From: Tahibacter aquaticus
Lineage (GTDB): Bacteria; Pseudomonadota; Gammaproteobacteria; Xanthomonadales; Rhodanobacteraceae
Direction of reading: 5' to 3'
Length of the DNA stretch: 64,000 nucleotides
Assembly (NCBI RefSeq): GCF_004363655.1
Contig: NZ_SNZH01000003.1
Location: 53,922 to 117,921, forward strand
Below are positions 8,934 to 18,958 of this stretch, one piece after another. The position numbers and the translations under genes are program-made. The notes beneath the pieces are model-generated. The model was not told where the DNA came from and did no database searches. It was given only the letters and a program-made list of their open reading frames with translations. Positions within the stretch are counted from its first letter, which is position 1. The number at the start of each line of letters is the position of its first letter.

Positions 8934-10631
8934 TCAGGCAAACAGCGCCAGCACTTCGTCGCGGCTGAGCTGGCGGCTTTCGCTGTCGCGGCGCGCACGG
9001 TATTCGAAAGTGCCGGCGGCGACGCCGCGTTCGCTCACGACAACGCGGTGGGGAATGCCGATCAGTTCCATATCGGCGAACATGCCACCCGCACGCAGGC
9101 CGCGATCGTCCAGCGCCACGTCGACACCGCGCGCCTGCAGGTCTGCATACAGCGCATCGGCGACGGCGGCGACATTGGTGTCGTTCTTCGGGTTGATCAG
9201 GCACAGCACGACACGCCAGGGCGCCATCGGTTCGGGCCAGACGATGCCGGCGGCGTCGAAGTTCTGTTCGATTGCCGCGGCGACGATGCGGCTGACGCCG
9301 ATGCCGTAGCAGCCCATGGCCAGCACCTGGCTCTTGCCGGACTGGTCGATCACGCTGGCATTCAGGGCTTCGGCATACTTGGTGCCGAGCTGGAATACAT
9401 GACCGACCTCGATGCCGCGGGCCAGGCGGATCTGGCCCTTGCCGTCGGGGGATGCATCGCCGTCGACGACCTTGCGCAGGTCTTCCACCCGGCTCAGGCG
9501 CGCGTCGCGCAGCCAGTTGGCGCCGCGATAGTGCGAGCCGTCCTGGTTGCCGCCGCAGACGAAATCGGCCAGCACCGCGGCGTCGCGGTCGACGATGACG
9601 GGAATGGAGTCTGGCAGCCCTACCGGGCCGATGAAGCCGGGCTTGCAGCCCAGCGCCTTGACGATCTCGGCCTCGTCGGCGAGTACCGGTTCGCCCGGCA
9701 GTTCGGCCAGCTTGCTCGCCTTGATCTCGTTGATCTCGTGGTCGCCGCGTACGCACAGCGCGACCAGGCCGTCGTTGCCGCGCACCAGGATGGTCTTGAG
9801 GCAGCCGGCGGCGGCGACGCCGAGGAAGCCGGAAACCTCGTCGATGCTGCGCTGGGTCGGCGTGGCGACGCGCTCCAGTGCCGCAGCCGGCGCGGTACGC
9901 CCGGTGGCGGGCGCCATGGCTTCGGCTTTCTCCACATTGGCGGCGTAGTCGGAACCGTCGGAGAAGGCGATGGCGTCTTCGCCCGATTCGGCCAGCACAT
10001 GAAATTCGTGGGTGACGCTGCCGCCGATCGCGCCGGCATCGGCCTGCACCGGGCGGAATTTCAGCTCCAGCCGGGTGAAGATGCGCGTATAGGCGTTATA
10101 CATGTTCCAATATTCACGCTCCAGGCATTCCGCGCTCAGATGGAAGGAATAAGCGTCCTTCATGAGGAACTCGCGCGCGCGCATCACGCCGAAGCGGGGC
10201 CTGATCTCGTCGCGGAACTTGGTCTGGATCTGGTAGAAATTCAGCGGCAGCTGCTTGTAGCTGTGCAGCTCGGCACGGGCGAAGTCGGTGACGACTTCCT
10301 CGTGGGTGGGACCGAAGCAGTACCAGGCTTCCTTACGGTCCTTCATCTTGAGCAGTTGGCCGCCGAATTTTTCCCAGCGTCCGGTTTCTTCCCAGAGTTC
10401 CCGCGGCTGCACCGCCGGCATCAGCACCTCGATGGCGCCGGCGCGGTTCATTTCCTCGCGCACGACGGCTTCGACCTTGCGCAGTACACGCAGACCCAGC
10501 GGCGACCAGGTGTACAGGCCAGCAGCGAGCTTGCGGATCATGCCGGCGCGCAGCATCAGCTGGTGGCTGACGATTTCGGCGTCGGCGGGAACTTCCTTGA
10601 CAGTGGCGAGATGGAACTTGCTCAGGCGCAT
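8934..10631 (-). CDS. proS: Prolyl-tRNA synthetase, bacterial type with INS editing domain
   Basis: 565 residues, full length for the bacterial form. Class II motifs are visible: motif 2 around [21 protein letters not shown], and motif 3 in the [17 protein letters not shown] region. An insertion (about 240-395, with [12 protein letters not shown] and [14 protein letters not shown]) is the YbaK-like domain that clears alanyl-tRNA-Pro. It opens with [19 protein letters not shown]. It ligates proline to tRNA-Pro in the cytoplasm and is followed by a strong symmetric hairpin at 8903-8925. Confidence 0.97.
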   Translation of the reverse strand: MRLSKFHLATVKEVPADAEIVSHQLMLRAGMIRKLAAGLYTWSPLGLRVLRKVEAVVREEMNRAGAIEVLMPAVQPRELWEETGRWEKFGGQLLKMKDRKEAWYCFGPTHEEVVTDFARAELHSYKQLPLNFYQIQTKFRDEIRPRFGVMRAREFLMKDAYSFHLSAECLEREYWNMYNAYTRIFTRLELKFRPVQADAGAIGGSVTHEFHVLAESGEDAIAFSDGSDYAANVEKAEAMAPATGRTAPAAALERVATPTQRSIDEVSGFLGVAAAGCLKTILVRGNDGLVALCVRGDHEINEIKASKLAELPGEPVLADEAEIVKALGCKPGFIGPVGLPDSIPVIVDRDAAVLADFVCGGNQDGSHYRGANWLRDARLSRVEDLRKVVDGDASPDGKGQIRLARGIEVGHVFQLGTKYAEALNASVIDQSGKSQVLAMGCYGIGVSRIVAAAIEQNFDAAGIVWPEPMAPWRVVLCLINPKNDTNVAAVADALYADLQARGVDVALDDRGLRAGGMFADMELIGIPHRVVVSERGVAAGTFEYRARRDSESRQLSRDEVLALFA

Positions 10632-10710
10632 GGGTACGGGCTACGGCGGAAAAGTCCCCGATTCTAGGGGTTCTGGCGCGCTTAGCCCACAACGGCTGCG
10701 TGCGGGCGGC

Positions 10711-11025
10711 TCAGTTCTGTTTCGCCGGGTCGGGCGGTATCGGGCGCTGGTCGGCCGCGTCCGGGCTGCGGTAGCCAGGGACGACATTGGTATTGGGATC
10801 GTAGGTGACGCTTTCGTACGGCCTGTCCTTGGGTGCCACATCGGTCACGTTCAGACGACCTTTCTCGTCGCGCCATTTGTACAGTACCGGCGCTGCCTTC
10901 GCCGCGTTCGGCGACAGCGGTACGGCATGGCGCACGGCGGTAGGAAGGGTTTGTGGCGCGAAATACCACCAAGCAGCCAGGGCGGCTGCGATCGCCGCCG
11001 CTATCCAGGCCAGGCTGCGCACCAT
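10711..11025 (-). CDS. DUF4124 domain protein, membrane-anchored
   Basis: 104 residues. An N-terminal hydrophobic segment (about 5-25, WIAAAIAAALAAWWYFA) is a signal anchor. A DUF4124 core follows (LYKWRDEKGRLNVTDVAP, about 48-65), the YKW-D-G-x-h-x-D/S pattern shared by this periplasmic family. Function unknown. It lies seven bases downstream of a second DUF4124 gene and is probably co-transcribed with it. Confidence 0.75.
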   Translation of the reverse strand: MVRSLAWIAAAIAAALAAWWYFAPQTLPTAVRHAVPLSPNAAKAAPVLYKWRDEKGRLNVTDVAPKDRPYESVTYDPNTNVVPGYRSPDAADQRPIPPDPAKQN

Positions 11026-11032
11026 GACGGGC

Positions 11033-11488
11033 TCAGCTGTTGCTGTCGGAGCACAGCGCCGTGGCGGAGGCGCGCGCTACGTCGAGTTCGACCTTGCGGT
11101 CTTCGCCCTGCAGCGCCGTGGGTTTGCCGTCGCCGCGATCGATGTTGATGGCCTGCGCACCTTCGAGCAGGCGTACGCGCTGCTGCGCTTCCTTGCAGCG
11201 CGCTTCGCGCGACGTGTCCTTGGCTACCTGGGGTGCTGCCGCGGGCTTGTTCGGATCGGCGTCGGCGGCGGCATCGGCCGGTGGCGCTTCCGGCGTGGGC
11301 TGGCTGGTGATCGCCGCGCTCTGGTTGACGATCTTGACGTTGTTGAACTCGGTCCCCTTGGGCGGCGGCGCATCCGAGAAATGGATCGCGCCGTTGGCGT
11401 CTTTCCATTTATAAACTTTGTCAGCAGATTGGCCGGCAGTCGCGGCGACTGCTGCGAGCAGGCCGAAGGCGACGTGGGTGGCTTTCAT
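11033..11488 (-). CDS. DUF4124 domain protein, secreted
   Basis: 151 residues from ATG 11488, which has a GGAGAATCCCC-type ribosome-binding site; the 17 extra upstream codons are not supported. The signal peptide (about 1-22, ending TAGQSA) is followed by the DUF4124 core VYKWKDANGAIHFSDAPP. A low-complexity Pro/Ala linker (about 65-95) leads to a charged C-terminal region with CKEAQQRVRLLEGA, similar to other periplasmic DUF4124 proteins. Role unknown; it forms a pair with the gene at 10711-11025. Confidence 0.8.
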   Translation of the reverse strand: MKATHVAFGLLAAVAATAGQSADKVYKWKDANGAIHFSDAPPPKGTEFNNVKIVNQSAAITSQPTPEAPPADAAADADPNKPAAAPQVAKDTSREARCKEAQQRVRLLEGAQAINIDRGDGKPTALQGEDRKVELDVARASATALCSDSNS

Positions 11489-11710
11489 AGGGGATTCTCC
11501 TGGTCGCGCAAGGGGATGCGCGGGTAATACGCGGGGCATTGGATAGCACTGTTGTCCGTACGATACAAGCGCTTGCGGCGCGGTACTGTGCGGCGTTGCA
11601 GTAAATTACGGTAAATCCCTGGGCTCGCTGGCTTTGCCTGCCGGCACGGCGCAGGACTTGGCTAGCGCAGGCCTATCGCGCAAGCTTCCCCCGCCACTAC
11701 GAGATCATCC

Positions 11711-12502
11711 ATGCCATCCAGCGACAGCCCGCCGCGCAAGCCCCACCGGGGTATCTATCTGCTGCCCAATCTGTTGACGACGGGCGGTATGTTCGCCGGT
11801 TTCTACGCCATCGTCGTCGCCCTGGCCGGCAGGCCGCAGGAAGCGGCCATGGCCGTGTTCATCGCTGGCCTGCTGGATGGACTGGACGGCCGTGTCGCGC
11901 GCATGACCAATACCCAGAGCGAATTCGGTGTGCAGTACGACTCGCTCGCCGACATGGTCAGTTTCGGCCTGGCGCCGGCTTTGGTGATGTATATCTGGTC
12001 GCTGTCCAGTCTCAAGCAGGTCAGCCCGTTCTGGGGCAAGGTCGGCTTTGCCGCCGCTTTCATCTATGCAGCCTGCGCGGCGTTGCGCCTGGCCCGCTTC
12101 AATACCCAGGTCGGCGTGATCGACAAGCGCTATTTCCAGGGGCTGGCCAGCCCGGCCGCGGCGGCCCTGGTCATGTCCTTCGTCTGGGCCATGAGTGCGA
12201 GCGGTTTTGCCGGCGATAGCGAGCTGGTACAGCCGCTGGCGCCCTGCGTCAGCGTCGCGGCCGGCCTGCTCATGGTCAGCCGTTTCCGCTACTACAGTTT
12301 CAAGTCCTGGCCGGACCGTGTGCCGTTCGTCGTCATTCCGCTCGCCGTGCTGCTGCTGATGGCCTTGTACATCGACCCGCCGCTGGTGCTGTTCAGCATC
12401 GCCGCGCTGTACGTGCTGTCCGGGCCGCTGTTCACCTTGTGGGGGCTGCGCCGCCGGCGCAGCCAGCGCGATGCGCCCAAGAGCGACTCGTCCGCGCCGT
12501 GA
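11711..12502 (+). CDS. pssA: CDP-diacylglycerol-serine O-phosphatidyltransferase
   Basis: 263 residues with the CDP-alcohol phosphotransferase signature starting DGLDGRVARMT, continuing to GVQYDSLADMVSFG (about residues 55-87; DG-x2-AR-x8-G-x3-D-x3-D). About six to seven hydrophobic segments follow. It makes phosphatidylserine, the precursor of phosphatidylethanolamine, in the inner membrane. Its stop overlaps the GTG start of the next gene (GTGA at 12499-12502), tying phospholipid synthesis to the regulator and the mla genes downstream. The family is clear; serine as substrate follows from the PssA type. Confidence 0.92.
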   Translation: MPSSDSPPRKPHRGIYLLPNLLTTGGMFAGFYAIVVALAGRPQEAAMAVFIAGLLDGLDGRVARMTNTQSEFGVQYDSLADMVSFGLAPALVMYIWSLSSLKQVSPFWGKVGFAAAFIYAACAALRLARFNTQVGVIDKRYFQGLASPAAAALVMSFVWAMSASGFAGDSELVQPLAPCVSVAAGLLMVSRFRYYSFKSWPDRVPFVVIPLAVLLLMALYIDPPLVLFSIAALYVLSGPLFTLWGLRRRRSQRDAPKSDSSAP

Positions 12503-14193
12503 GCGCTGCCGACGCCCATCTGCTGGCCAAGGCCGCCGTCGGCGACGATGCGTATGCGTTCGCCTTGCTGGCAGAGCTGTCCGAAGCGTTGGCCGTATCG
12601 CTGGACCTGCGCCGCACCTTGCCGATCGCGATCCAGCGCATCGTCGACTACATGCAGGTGCAGGCGGCCTCGCTGTTTCTGTTCGACGAGGAAACCGACG
12701 AGCTGGCCTGCAAGGTCTGCGTCGGCCCGATCGACGTGCGCGGGCTGCGCCTGGGTACCGACCAGGGCATCGTCGGCCTGGCGTTCACCCAGGCGGCGGT
12801 GCAGATCGTCGCCGACGCGGCCAACGACGAGCGTGTCTACAAGCGCATCGACGAAGAAACTGGTTTCGTCACGCACAGCCTGATCTGCGTGCCGCTGACG
12901 GCGGCCAAGGGCACCATCGGTGTGCTGGAGCTAATCAACAAGCTCGACGGTGCCGCCTTCGATGCGACCGATGCCGGCATCCTGCGCCTGCTGGCCGTGC
13001 CCACGGCACTGGCCATTAACAACGCACGCATGGCCACGGCGCTGATCGAGCAGCAGCGCCTCAAGCGCGAATTCGATCTGGCCCGGCGGCTGCAGAAGCT
13101 GCTGCTGCCCAAGCGCCGCCGGGCCGGCTTTCCGTTGCTGGCAGTGAATGTGCCGGCGCACGAGATCTCCGGCGATTTCTACGACTATTTCGACCTGGCC
13201 GACGGCCGTATCGGCTTTGTCATCGGCGATGTCTCGGGCAAGGGCCTGGATGCGGCGCTGCTGATGACGCGCGCGGCCAGCCTGCTGCGCTGGGCCGGCA
13301 AGGACGGGCTGGCGCCGGACGAATGGTTGCGCCGGGCCAACGAGGAACTGTGCCAGACCACTACCGGCGGTCGCTTCGTCTGCGCCGCCGTCGGTTATTA
13401 CGAACGCAGTACCGGCGAAGTACGCCTAGCCGGCGCGGGCTTTCCGCCGGCGCTGCTGCATGGCGACGGCGTGTATTGCGAATACCGTTCCGACGGTCCG
13501 CCGCTGGGCATCGTGGCCGGGCAGGAGTACACCGAGACGCGCCTGCGCCTGGGCGGCGCGGCGCTGTATTTCTTCTCCGACGGCGTGACCGACGTACGCG
13601 TCGGCGACGGCCGCCTGGGCCAGGAAGGCGTGCGCGGCCTGATCGACCGGCATGCGAGCGCGCCGCCGGAGGCGCGTCTGCGCCTGATGGTGTCGGAGCT
13701 GCGCCAGTTGCGCCTGGTCGACGACACCACGCTATTGCTGCTGGAAGAGCCGCGCGCGCAGACGGCCCAGGTATTGCTGCGCCAGACTTTCCCGGCCGAG
13801 GCGGAACGCCTGCGCAGCATGCGCGCGGATCTGCGCCTGGCCCTGCAGCGCAGCGGCGTGCCGGCGGATCTGCGCGATCGCCTGGTACTTGCCGTCGACG
13901 AAGCCTGCTGCAACATCATTCGCCACGCGTATGCTGGCAGCAGCGGCGACATCGTGTTGTCATTGCGCCGCGACGGCGATGTGCTGGACTTCGAATTGCG
14001 CGACGATGCGCCCGGCGTCGACCCCAGCCGCATCACGCCGCGCGACCTGGCCGAATGCCGGGCCGGCGGTCTGGGGGTGAATTTCATCGATGCGCTGATG
14101 GATGGCTGGCGTCTGCAGCCCCAGGCCGGCGGTGTCGGCAATGTATTGCGAATGTGGAAGCGCTGCCCGGCGCCGTTGGAGGACGAGGCATGA
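12499..14193 (+). CDS. GAF-PP2C(SpoIIE)-HATPase partner-switching regulator
   Basis: 564 residues from GTG 12499, whose start codon overlaps the pssA stop. Three domains are seen in order. A GAF sensor spans about 30-180 (QAASLFLFDEETDELACKV). A SpoIIE-type PP2C phosphatase spans about 195-415, with metal-binding Asp in ISGDFYDYFD, IGDVSGKGLDAALLM and FFSDGVTDVRVGDG. A C-terminal RsbW/SpoIIAB-like ATPase spans about 430-555, with N-box VDEACCNIIRHAY and G2-like AGGLGVNFIDAL. Phosphatase and kinase of an anti-anti-sigma-type switch are therefore fused. The STAS protein encoded next is the obvious substrate. The position inside a pssA/mla operon suggests output to lipid transport rather than a sigma factor. 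Confidence 0.93.
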   Translation: MSAADAHLLAKAAVGDDAYAFALLAELSEALAVSLDLRRTLPIAIQRIVDYMQVQAASLFLFDEETDELACKVCVGPIDVRGLRLGTDQGIVGLAFTQAAVQIVADAANDERVYKRIDEETGFVTHSLICVPLTAAKGTIGVLELINKLDGAAFDATDAGILRLLAVPTALAINNARMATALIEQQRLKREFDLARRLQKLLLPKRRRAGFPLLAVNVPAHEISGDFYDYFDLADGRIGFVIGDVSGKGLDAALLMTRAASLLRWAGKDGLAPDEWLRRANEELCQTTTGGRFVCAAVGYYERSTGEVRLAGAGFPPALLHGDGVYCEYRSDGPPLGIVAGQEYTETRLRLGGAALYFFSDGVTDVRVGDGRLGQEGVRGLIDRHASAPPEARLRLMVSELRQLRLVDDTTLLLLEEPRAQTAQVLLRQTFPAEAERLRSMRADLRLALQRSGVPADLRDRLVLAVDEACCNIIRHAYAGSSGDIVLSLRRDGDVLDFELRDDAPGVDPSRITPRDLAECRAGGLGVNFIDALMDGWRLQPQAGGVGNVLRMWKRCPAPLEDEA

Positions 14194-14528
14194 ACGACAT
14201 AGTCACCGAACAGCGCGACGATCTCACCCTGGTAAAGCTGGCGGGCGAGGTCGACCTGTCCTGGTCGGCGCGTGTGCGCGAGGCCATCCTGGAAGCACTG
14301 GAAACCCGCTCCGTCGGCGTCGATCTGGCCGCGGTCAGCTATATCGATTCGTCCGGCATTGCTGCCCTGGTCGAAGGGCTGCAGACGGCACGCGACGCGG
14401 AACGGCGCTTCGTGCTGATCGCGACCAGTCTGCCGGTGCTGGCCGTGCTGGAGCTGGCGCGGCTGGACCGCGTTTTCACCCTGTTGCCGGATGTGGGCAG
14501 CGCCTTGCGCCCGGCGGAGGTCGGTTGA
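14190..14528 (+). CDS. STAS-domain protein (SpoIIAA/MlaB-like)
   Basis: 112 residues, start overlapping the preceding stop (ATGA). A single STAS domain is visible: LVKLAGEVDLSWSARVR, then VSYIDSSGIAALVEGLQ with Ser54/Ser55 at the position phosphorylated in SpoIIAA-type anti-anti-sigma factors. In other mla operons this slot holds MlaB, the STAS subunit bound to MlaF. Here the protein directly follows a fused kinase/phosphatase and directly precedes mlaE with a TTGA overlap. It could be MlaB, an anti-anti-sigma-like switch protein, or both. Confidence 0.9.
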   Translation: MNDIVTEQRDDLTLVKLAGEVDLSWSARVREAILEALETRSVGVDLAAVSYIDSSGIAALVEGLQTARDAERRFVLIATSLPVLAVLELARLDRVFTLLPDVGSALRPAEVG

Positions 14529-15325
14529 GTATTGGCCTGAGCCAGTCGGTGGCCGCGCTGGGGCGCGCCACGCTGCAGTCGCTCGCCGGCTTCGGCTACT
14601 GCGGCATGTTGCTGATCGAAAGCCTGTGGTTCGGCCTGACCGGCTGGCGCAGCGGACAGCCGGTGCGCATCACCGCGATCGTGGCCGAGATGCGGCGCAT
14701 CGGCGTGGATGCATTGCCCATTGTCTGCCTGCTCGCCTTCACCATCGGCATCATGCTGGGCATCCAGTTCATTGCGGCGCTGAGCGAATTCGGTGCGCAA
14801 TCGCAGGTGGTCATTGCCGTGGCCAAGTCGGTCACCCGCGAATTCGGCGCGCTGATCACGGCCATCCTGGTGGCGGGGCGCTCGGGCTCGGCCCTGGCTG
14901 CACGCATCGGCTCGATGCAGGTATCGCAGGAAGTGGACGCGCTGGCGGTGATGGGCATAGAGCCGGTGCGCTATCTGGTCGCGCCGGCGCTGATCGCGAT
15001 GCTGATCATGCTGCCGCTGCTGACCGTGTTCGCCGACGCGGTCGCGATCATCGGCGCGGCGCTGTACAGCGCGCCTGCGCTGAATGTGACCACCCAGGCC
15101 TATATCCTGCAGACCATCTCGCTGCTCAGTCCGGGCGACCTGTGGCAGGGCATCGGCAAGAGCGTGGTGTTTGCCGTGCTGATCACCCTGATCGGCTGCA
15201 GCACCGGCTTCAACGTCAGCGGCGGTGCCGAAGGCGTAGGCCGCGCGACCACCCGTGCCGTGGTGCTGTCGATCTGCTACATCATCGTCGCCGACATGAT
15301 CTTTTCGTTTTTCCTCAACCGATGA
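14525..15325 (+). CDS. mlaE: ABC transporter permease, MlaE family
   Basis: 266 residues if translation begins at TTG 14525, which overlaps the STAS stop as TTGA; the long upstream open frame is a shadow. The family core is clear: FTIGIMLGIQFIAALSEFGA, ITAILVAGRSGSALAARIGS, EVDALAVMGIEPVRYLVAP, GCSTGFNVSGGAEGVGRATT. Five to six transmembrane helices. It is the permease of the Mla phospholipid transporter in the inner membrane, which maintains outer-membrane lipid asymmetry. Confidence 0.92.
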   Translation: MSIGLSQSVAALGRATLQSLAGFGYCGMLLIESLWFGLTGWRSGQPVRITAIVAEMRRIGVDALPIVCLLAFTIGIMLGIQFIAALSEFGAQSQVVIAVAKSVTREFGALITAILVAGRSGSALAARIGSMQVSQEVDALAVMGIEPVRYLVAPALIAMLIMLPLLTVFADAVAIIGAALYSAPALNVTTQAYILQTISLLSPGDLWQGIGKSVVFAVLITLIGCSTGFNVSGGAEGVGRATTRAVVLSICYIIVADMIFSFFLNR

Positions 15326-16128
15326 ACGACGCGCGCGAACCGCTGATCGAGGTGCATGGCCTCGAAGCCTGGTACGGCAAACGCCGCATTCTTCACGATG
15401 TGGATTTTCGCGTAGACGCAGGCGAGATCCGCGTCATCATGGGGGGCTCGGGTTCGGGCAAGAGCACCTTGCTGCGGCATCTGCTCGGCCTGCACCGGGC
15501 CACCGCAGGCAGCATCCGCTTGCTCGGCACCGACATCACCCGCGCCGGGCCGCGCGAGATGCAGCTGCTGCGGCGCAAGCTCGGCGTGTCGTTCCAGGGG
15601 GGCGCGCTGCTCACGTCGCTGAGCGTCGGCGACAATGTCGCCCTACCGCTGCGCGAACATCACAGCGACCTGGACGAAAACCAGATCCGCATCATGAGCC
15701 GCATGAAACTGGAAATCGTCAACCTCGGCGGCTTTCACGACCTGATGCCCAGCCAGCTTTCCGGCGGCATGGTCAAGCGGGCCGCCCTGGCGCGGGCGAT
15801 CGTGATGGACCCGCAGCTGCTGTTCTTCGACGAGCCTTCGGCGGGGCTGGATCCGGTAGTCTCGGCCGAACTGGACGAGCTGATCCTGCGCCTGCGCGAT
15901 GCGCTGCGCATGACCATCGTCGTCGTCACGCATGAACTGGAGAGTGCTTTCAAGATTGCCGACAGCATCACCGTGCTCGACCAGGGCCGCATTCTCATGA
16001 CCGGTACGGTCGATGCAGTGCGCCATTCCGACAACGAGCGTATCCAGGATCTGCTCAACCGGCGGCCGCGCGAAGTGGTTGTCGATGCCGACGCGTACCT
16101 GCGTCGCCTGACCGAGGAAGCTGTATGA
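15322..16128 (+). CDS. mlaF: ABC transporter ATP-binding protein, MlaF family
   Basis: 268 residues, ATG overlapping the mlaE stop. Walker A GGSGSGKST (about 42-50), the MlaF-type Q-loop VSFQGGALLTSLSV, signature LSGGMVKRAALARAI, Walker B LLFFDEPSAGLDP and H-loop VVTHELES are all present. It powers lipid transport by MlaE. In E. coli the MlaB STAS subunit binds this ATPase, relevant because a STAS protein under a possible phospho-switch is encoded two genes upstream. Confidence 0.95.
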   Translation: MNDAREPLIEVHGLEAWYGKRRILHDVDFRVDAGEIRVIMGGSGSGKSTLLRHLLGLHRATAGSIRLLGTDITRAGPREMQLLRRKLGVSFQGGALLTSLSVGDNVALPLREHHSDLDENQIRIMSRMKLEIVNLGGFHDLMPSQLSGGMVKRAALARAIVMDPQLLFFDEPSAGLDPVVSAELDELILRLRDALRMTIVVVTHELESAFKIADSITVLDQGRILMTGTVDAVRHSDNERIQDLLNRRPREVVVDADAYLRRLTEEAV

Positions 16129-16150
16129 ATCCGGCCCAGCGGAGCCTCGC

Positions 16151-17073
16151 GTGAAACGTGACCATGTGAATTACACCCTGGTCGGCAGCGTCGTGCTGGC
16201 AGCACTGGCGCTGCTGTTGCTGGCGCTGTTCCTGATCACCGGCCGGCGCGGCGGCGAGGCCGAATACCACACCTATTACCGCAATGTCAGCGGCCTGCGC
16301 GCGGGCGCGCCGGTGTTCTATCAGGGCTATCGCATCGGCCAGGTCGGCGAAGTGCTGCCCGAGCGCGGCAGCGAAGGCACGCGCTACCGGATCGAACTGA
16401 ATCTGCGCGCCGACTGGCCGATTCCGGCCGATTCGGTCGCGCGCATGCAGTCCAGCGGCCTGCTCGCCGATGTGACCGTGGCCATCCGCGAAGGTACGGC
16501 GAAGGATGCGCTGGCCGTGGGCGGCGAGATCAAGGGCGAGGAGGGCACCGACCTGTTCGGCGCCATGAACGAACTGGCCGGCGAGATCACCACGCTGACG
16601 CGCAGCCAGATCACGCCGCTGATCCGCAACCTGTCCCAGCGCGTGGATTCGATCACCGGCTCGCTCGACCAGGGCACGCCGAAGATCATCAACCAGGCGC
16701 AGGATCTGCTGGTCCGCCTGACCCAGGCTTCCGAAGCCGTCAACGACCTGCTCAAGCCATCGAACCGGGCTGCGGTCAGCGACATCCTGGGCGAAGTGCA
16801 GGCGCTCAGCCGTGACCTGGACGTGACCAAGCGCAATCTCGATGCGGCCGTGGGCGACCTGGCCGGCATGACCAAGGACAACCGTCCCGGCGTCGAGGCC
16901 GCGGTGACCGATCTGCGCGCGGTGCTGGCGGCGCTGTCCAGCCGTATCGACGCGATCACCCACCATATGGATTCGGCCAGCCGCAACCTGGATGAATTCA
17001 GTCGCGAGATCCGCAAGAATCCGAACCGGTTGCTGCTGTCGCCCAAGGCCGACAAGGTCGAGGAGTCCGAACG

Positions 17074-17077
<4 letters not shown>
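16151..17077 (+). CDS. mlaD: MCE-domain substrate-binding protein, MlaD family
   Basis: 308 residues. One N-terminal transmembrane helix (about 9-32) is followed by a single MCE domain (about 38-118: YYRNVSGLRAGAPVFYQGYR, RADWPIPADSVARMQSSGLL). A long helical tail of about 180 residues contains heptad-like repeats and reaches further into the periplasm than E. coli MlaD (183 aa), as in PqiB/LetB-like or Xanthomonad MlaD forms. It binds lipid between MlaE and periplasmic partners. The gap from mlaF is 22 bp. Confidence 0.9.
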
Positions 17078-17672
<595 letters not shown>

Positions 17673-17676
<4 letters not shown>

Positions 17677-18140
17677 CGGCGCTGGCCTTCTCGCCGCGGC
17701 GTTTGCGCCAGCTCGATGCCATGGGCGTGGTTACCTATCGCCTGCGCCAGCGCGGCGCTGCCGTGACGGACGCGGGCGCGGTGGAAACGGCGGCAGCGGT
17801 GGCTGCCGTGCCGAATCATCTGCGCGTGGCGGTGATCAGCGATCAGCCGCGCGGCGAAGCGACGCGGACCATTGCAGCGGCACTGGGCATCGCCGAATCG
17901 GCTTTGCTCTGGCATATGCCGCGCGACGGCCGCCTGGCCGAGCTGGAGCTGGATGCCGCCGCCTTCCTGGTATTGGGCAATCACCTGGCCCGGGTATTGG
18001 GTGCCGAGCTGCCGACTGCGGCGCAACAGGCGGCAAGTATCGTGGTGACCTCGGCGCCTGCGCAGTGGCGCGGCGACGGCATGGCCAAACGCCTGCTCTG
18101 GCAGGCCTTGCGGCCGCTGCGGCGGCAATTGCGGGAGTAG
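17673..18140 (+). CDS. HolD-like protein (DNA polymerase III psi subunit candidate)
   Basis: 155 residues. The N-terminus RRLRQLDAMGVVTYRLRQ parallels the opening of E. coli HolD, and the later PNHLRVAVISDQ segment matches its PAHVRLVMV strand. In E. coli, holD also lies directly before rimI, as here. Psi links the clamp loader to SSB through chi. The homology is from eye alignment and is modest, so the call rests on motif plus synteny. Start and stop are coupled to both neighbours. Confidence 0.6.
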
Positions 18141-18142
18141 GC

Positions 18143-18628
18143 GTGGTTGCCATCCTGAAATCCGGCTTGCCGGAAATGCGTCCGTTGCGCAACGAGGAAA
18201 TTCCCCAGGTTGCGGCGCTGGAGGCGCGCGCCTACGAATTTCCCTGGAGCGAAGGCATCTTCCGCGACTGTGTGCGTGCCGGCTACAACTGCTGGGTGCT
18301 GGTGCGCGAGGAAAGCCTGATCGGCTATGGCGTGCTGTCGGTCGCCGCCGGCGAGGCGCATGTGCTGAATGTCTGCGTGTCGCCGGATGCACAGGGCCAG
18401 GGCCAGGGCCGGCGGCTGATGCGCCGCCTGATGGATCTGGCGCGCTGGCACCGGGCCGAGCGCATCTTCCTGGAAGTGCGGCCGTCCAATCCGCGTGCGA
18501 TCCAGCTGTATCACTCGCTGGGCTTCAATGAGATCGGCCGGCGGCCGAACTACTATCCGGCCACGCGCGGGCGCGAGGATGCCATCGTGATGGCGCTGGA
18601 ACTGTTTTCCGACACTGACGCCGACTAG
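18143..18628 (+). CDS. rimI: Ribosomal protein S18-alanine N-acetyltransferase
   Basis: Starting at GTG 18143 gives 161 residues; a GGGAG box lies five bases upstream. ATG 18176 (150 residues) is the alternative but lacks a ribosome-binding site. The GNAT core is clear: YEFPWSEGIFRDC, VLNVCVSPDAQGQGQGRRLM (acetyl-CoA pyrophosphate loop), EVRPSNPRAIQLYHSLGF, and the RimI-type NYYPATRGREDAIVMAL ending. It acetylates the N-terminal Ala of S18. The TAG stop lies in CTAG (18625-18628), which is also the stop of the convergent gene. Confidence 0.92.
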   Translation: MVAILKSGLPEMRPLRNEEIPQVAALEARAYEFPWSEGIFRDCVRAGYNCWVLVREESLIGYGVLSVAAGEAHVLNVCVSPDAQGQGQGRRLMRRLMDLARWHRAERIFLEVRPSNPRAIQLYHSLGFNEIGRRPNYYPATRGREDAIVMALELFSDTDAD

Positions 18629-18930
18629 CGGCGCGGCTGTTCTGCCGGTTCGCGCACGACAACGAATTCGCCTTCGATGACGCCGGGCGGTGTCGCCCGA
18701 GTGCTGCTGCGCGGGCTGGCGGGCTCGACATTGCTGTCGACCGGAGCCGCCGGGCGCGGCCTGCCGAACTGGCGTGTCGCCCAGAACACGGCACCAACGA
18801 CGGCCAGCGCGATGACGACGAGAATGCCGAAAAACACCGTCGCGGCGGCGGCCACCAGGGCCAGCACGACAGACAGGGCACGCAGCAAGGGGTTGCGCGG
18901 GCGAGGCAGACGGAACAGCGCGGCGACCAT
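18625..18930 (-). CDS. Small two-helix membrane protein of unknown function
   Basis: 101 residues from ATG 18930, preceded by GGAG at ten bases. A basic N-terminus (FRLPRPRNPLLR) is followed by a long hydrophobic stretch (about 18-56) that could be two transmembrane helices, then a basic, Pro-rich tail ending in VIEGEFVVVREPAEQPRR. The tail resembles small membrane proteins common in this group, but I cannot assign a function. The gene shares its stop tetranucleotide CTAG with rimI. Confidence 0.65.
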   Translation of the reverse strand: MVAALFRLPRPRNPLLRALSVVLALVAAAATVFFGILVVIALAVVGAVFWATRQFGRPRPAAPVDSNVEPASPRSSTRATPPGVIEGEFVVVREPAEQPRR

Positions 18931-18958
18931 GGGCAGTCGACTCCATGTGGCATGATGC

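Noticed and set aside
8904..10667. 587-codon plus-strand frame
   Set aside because: Shadow of proS.
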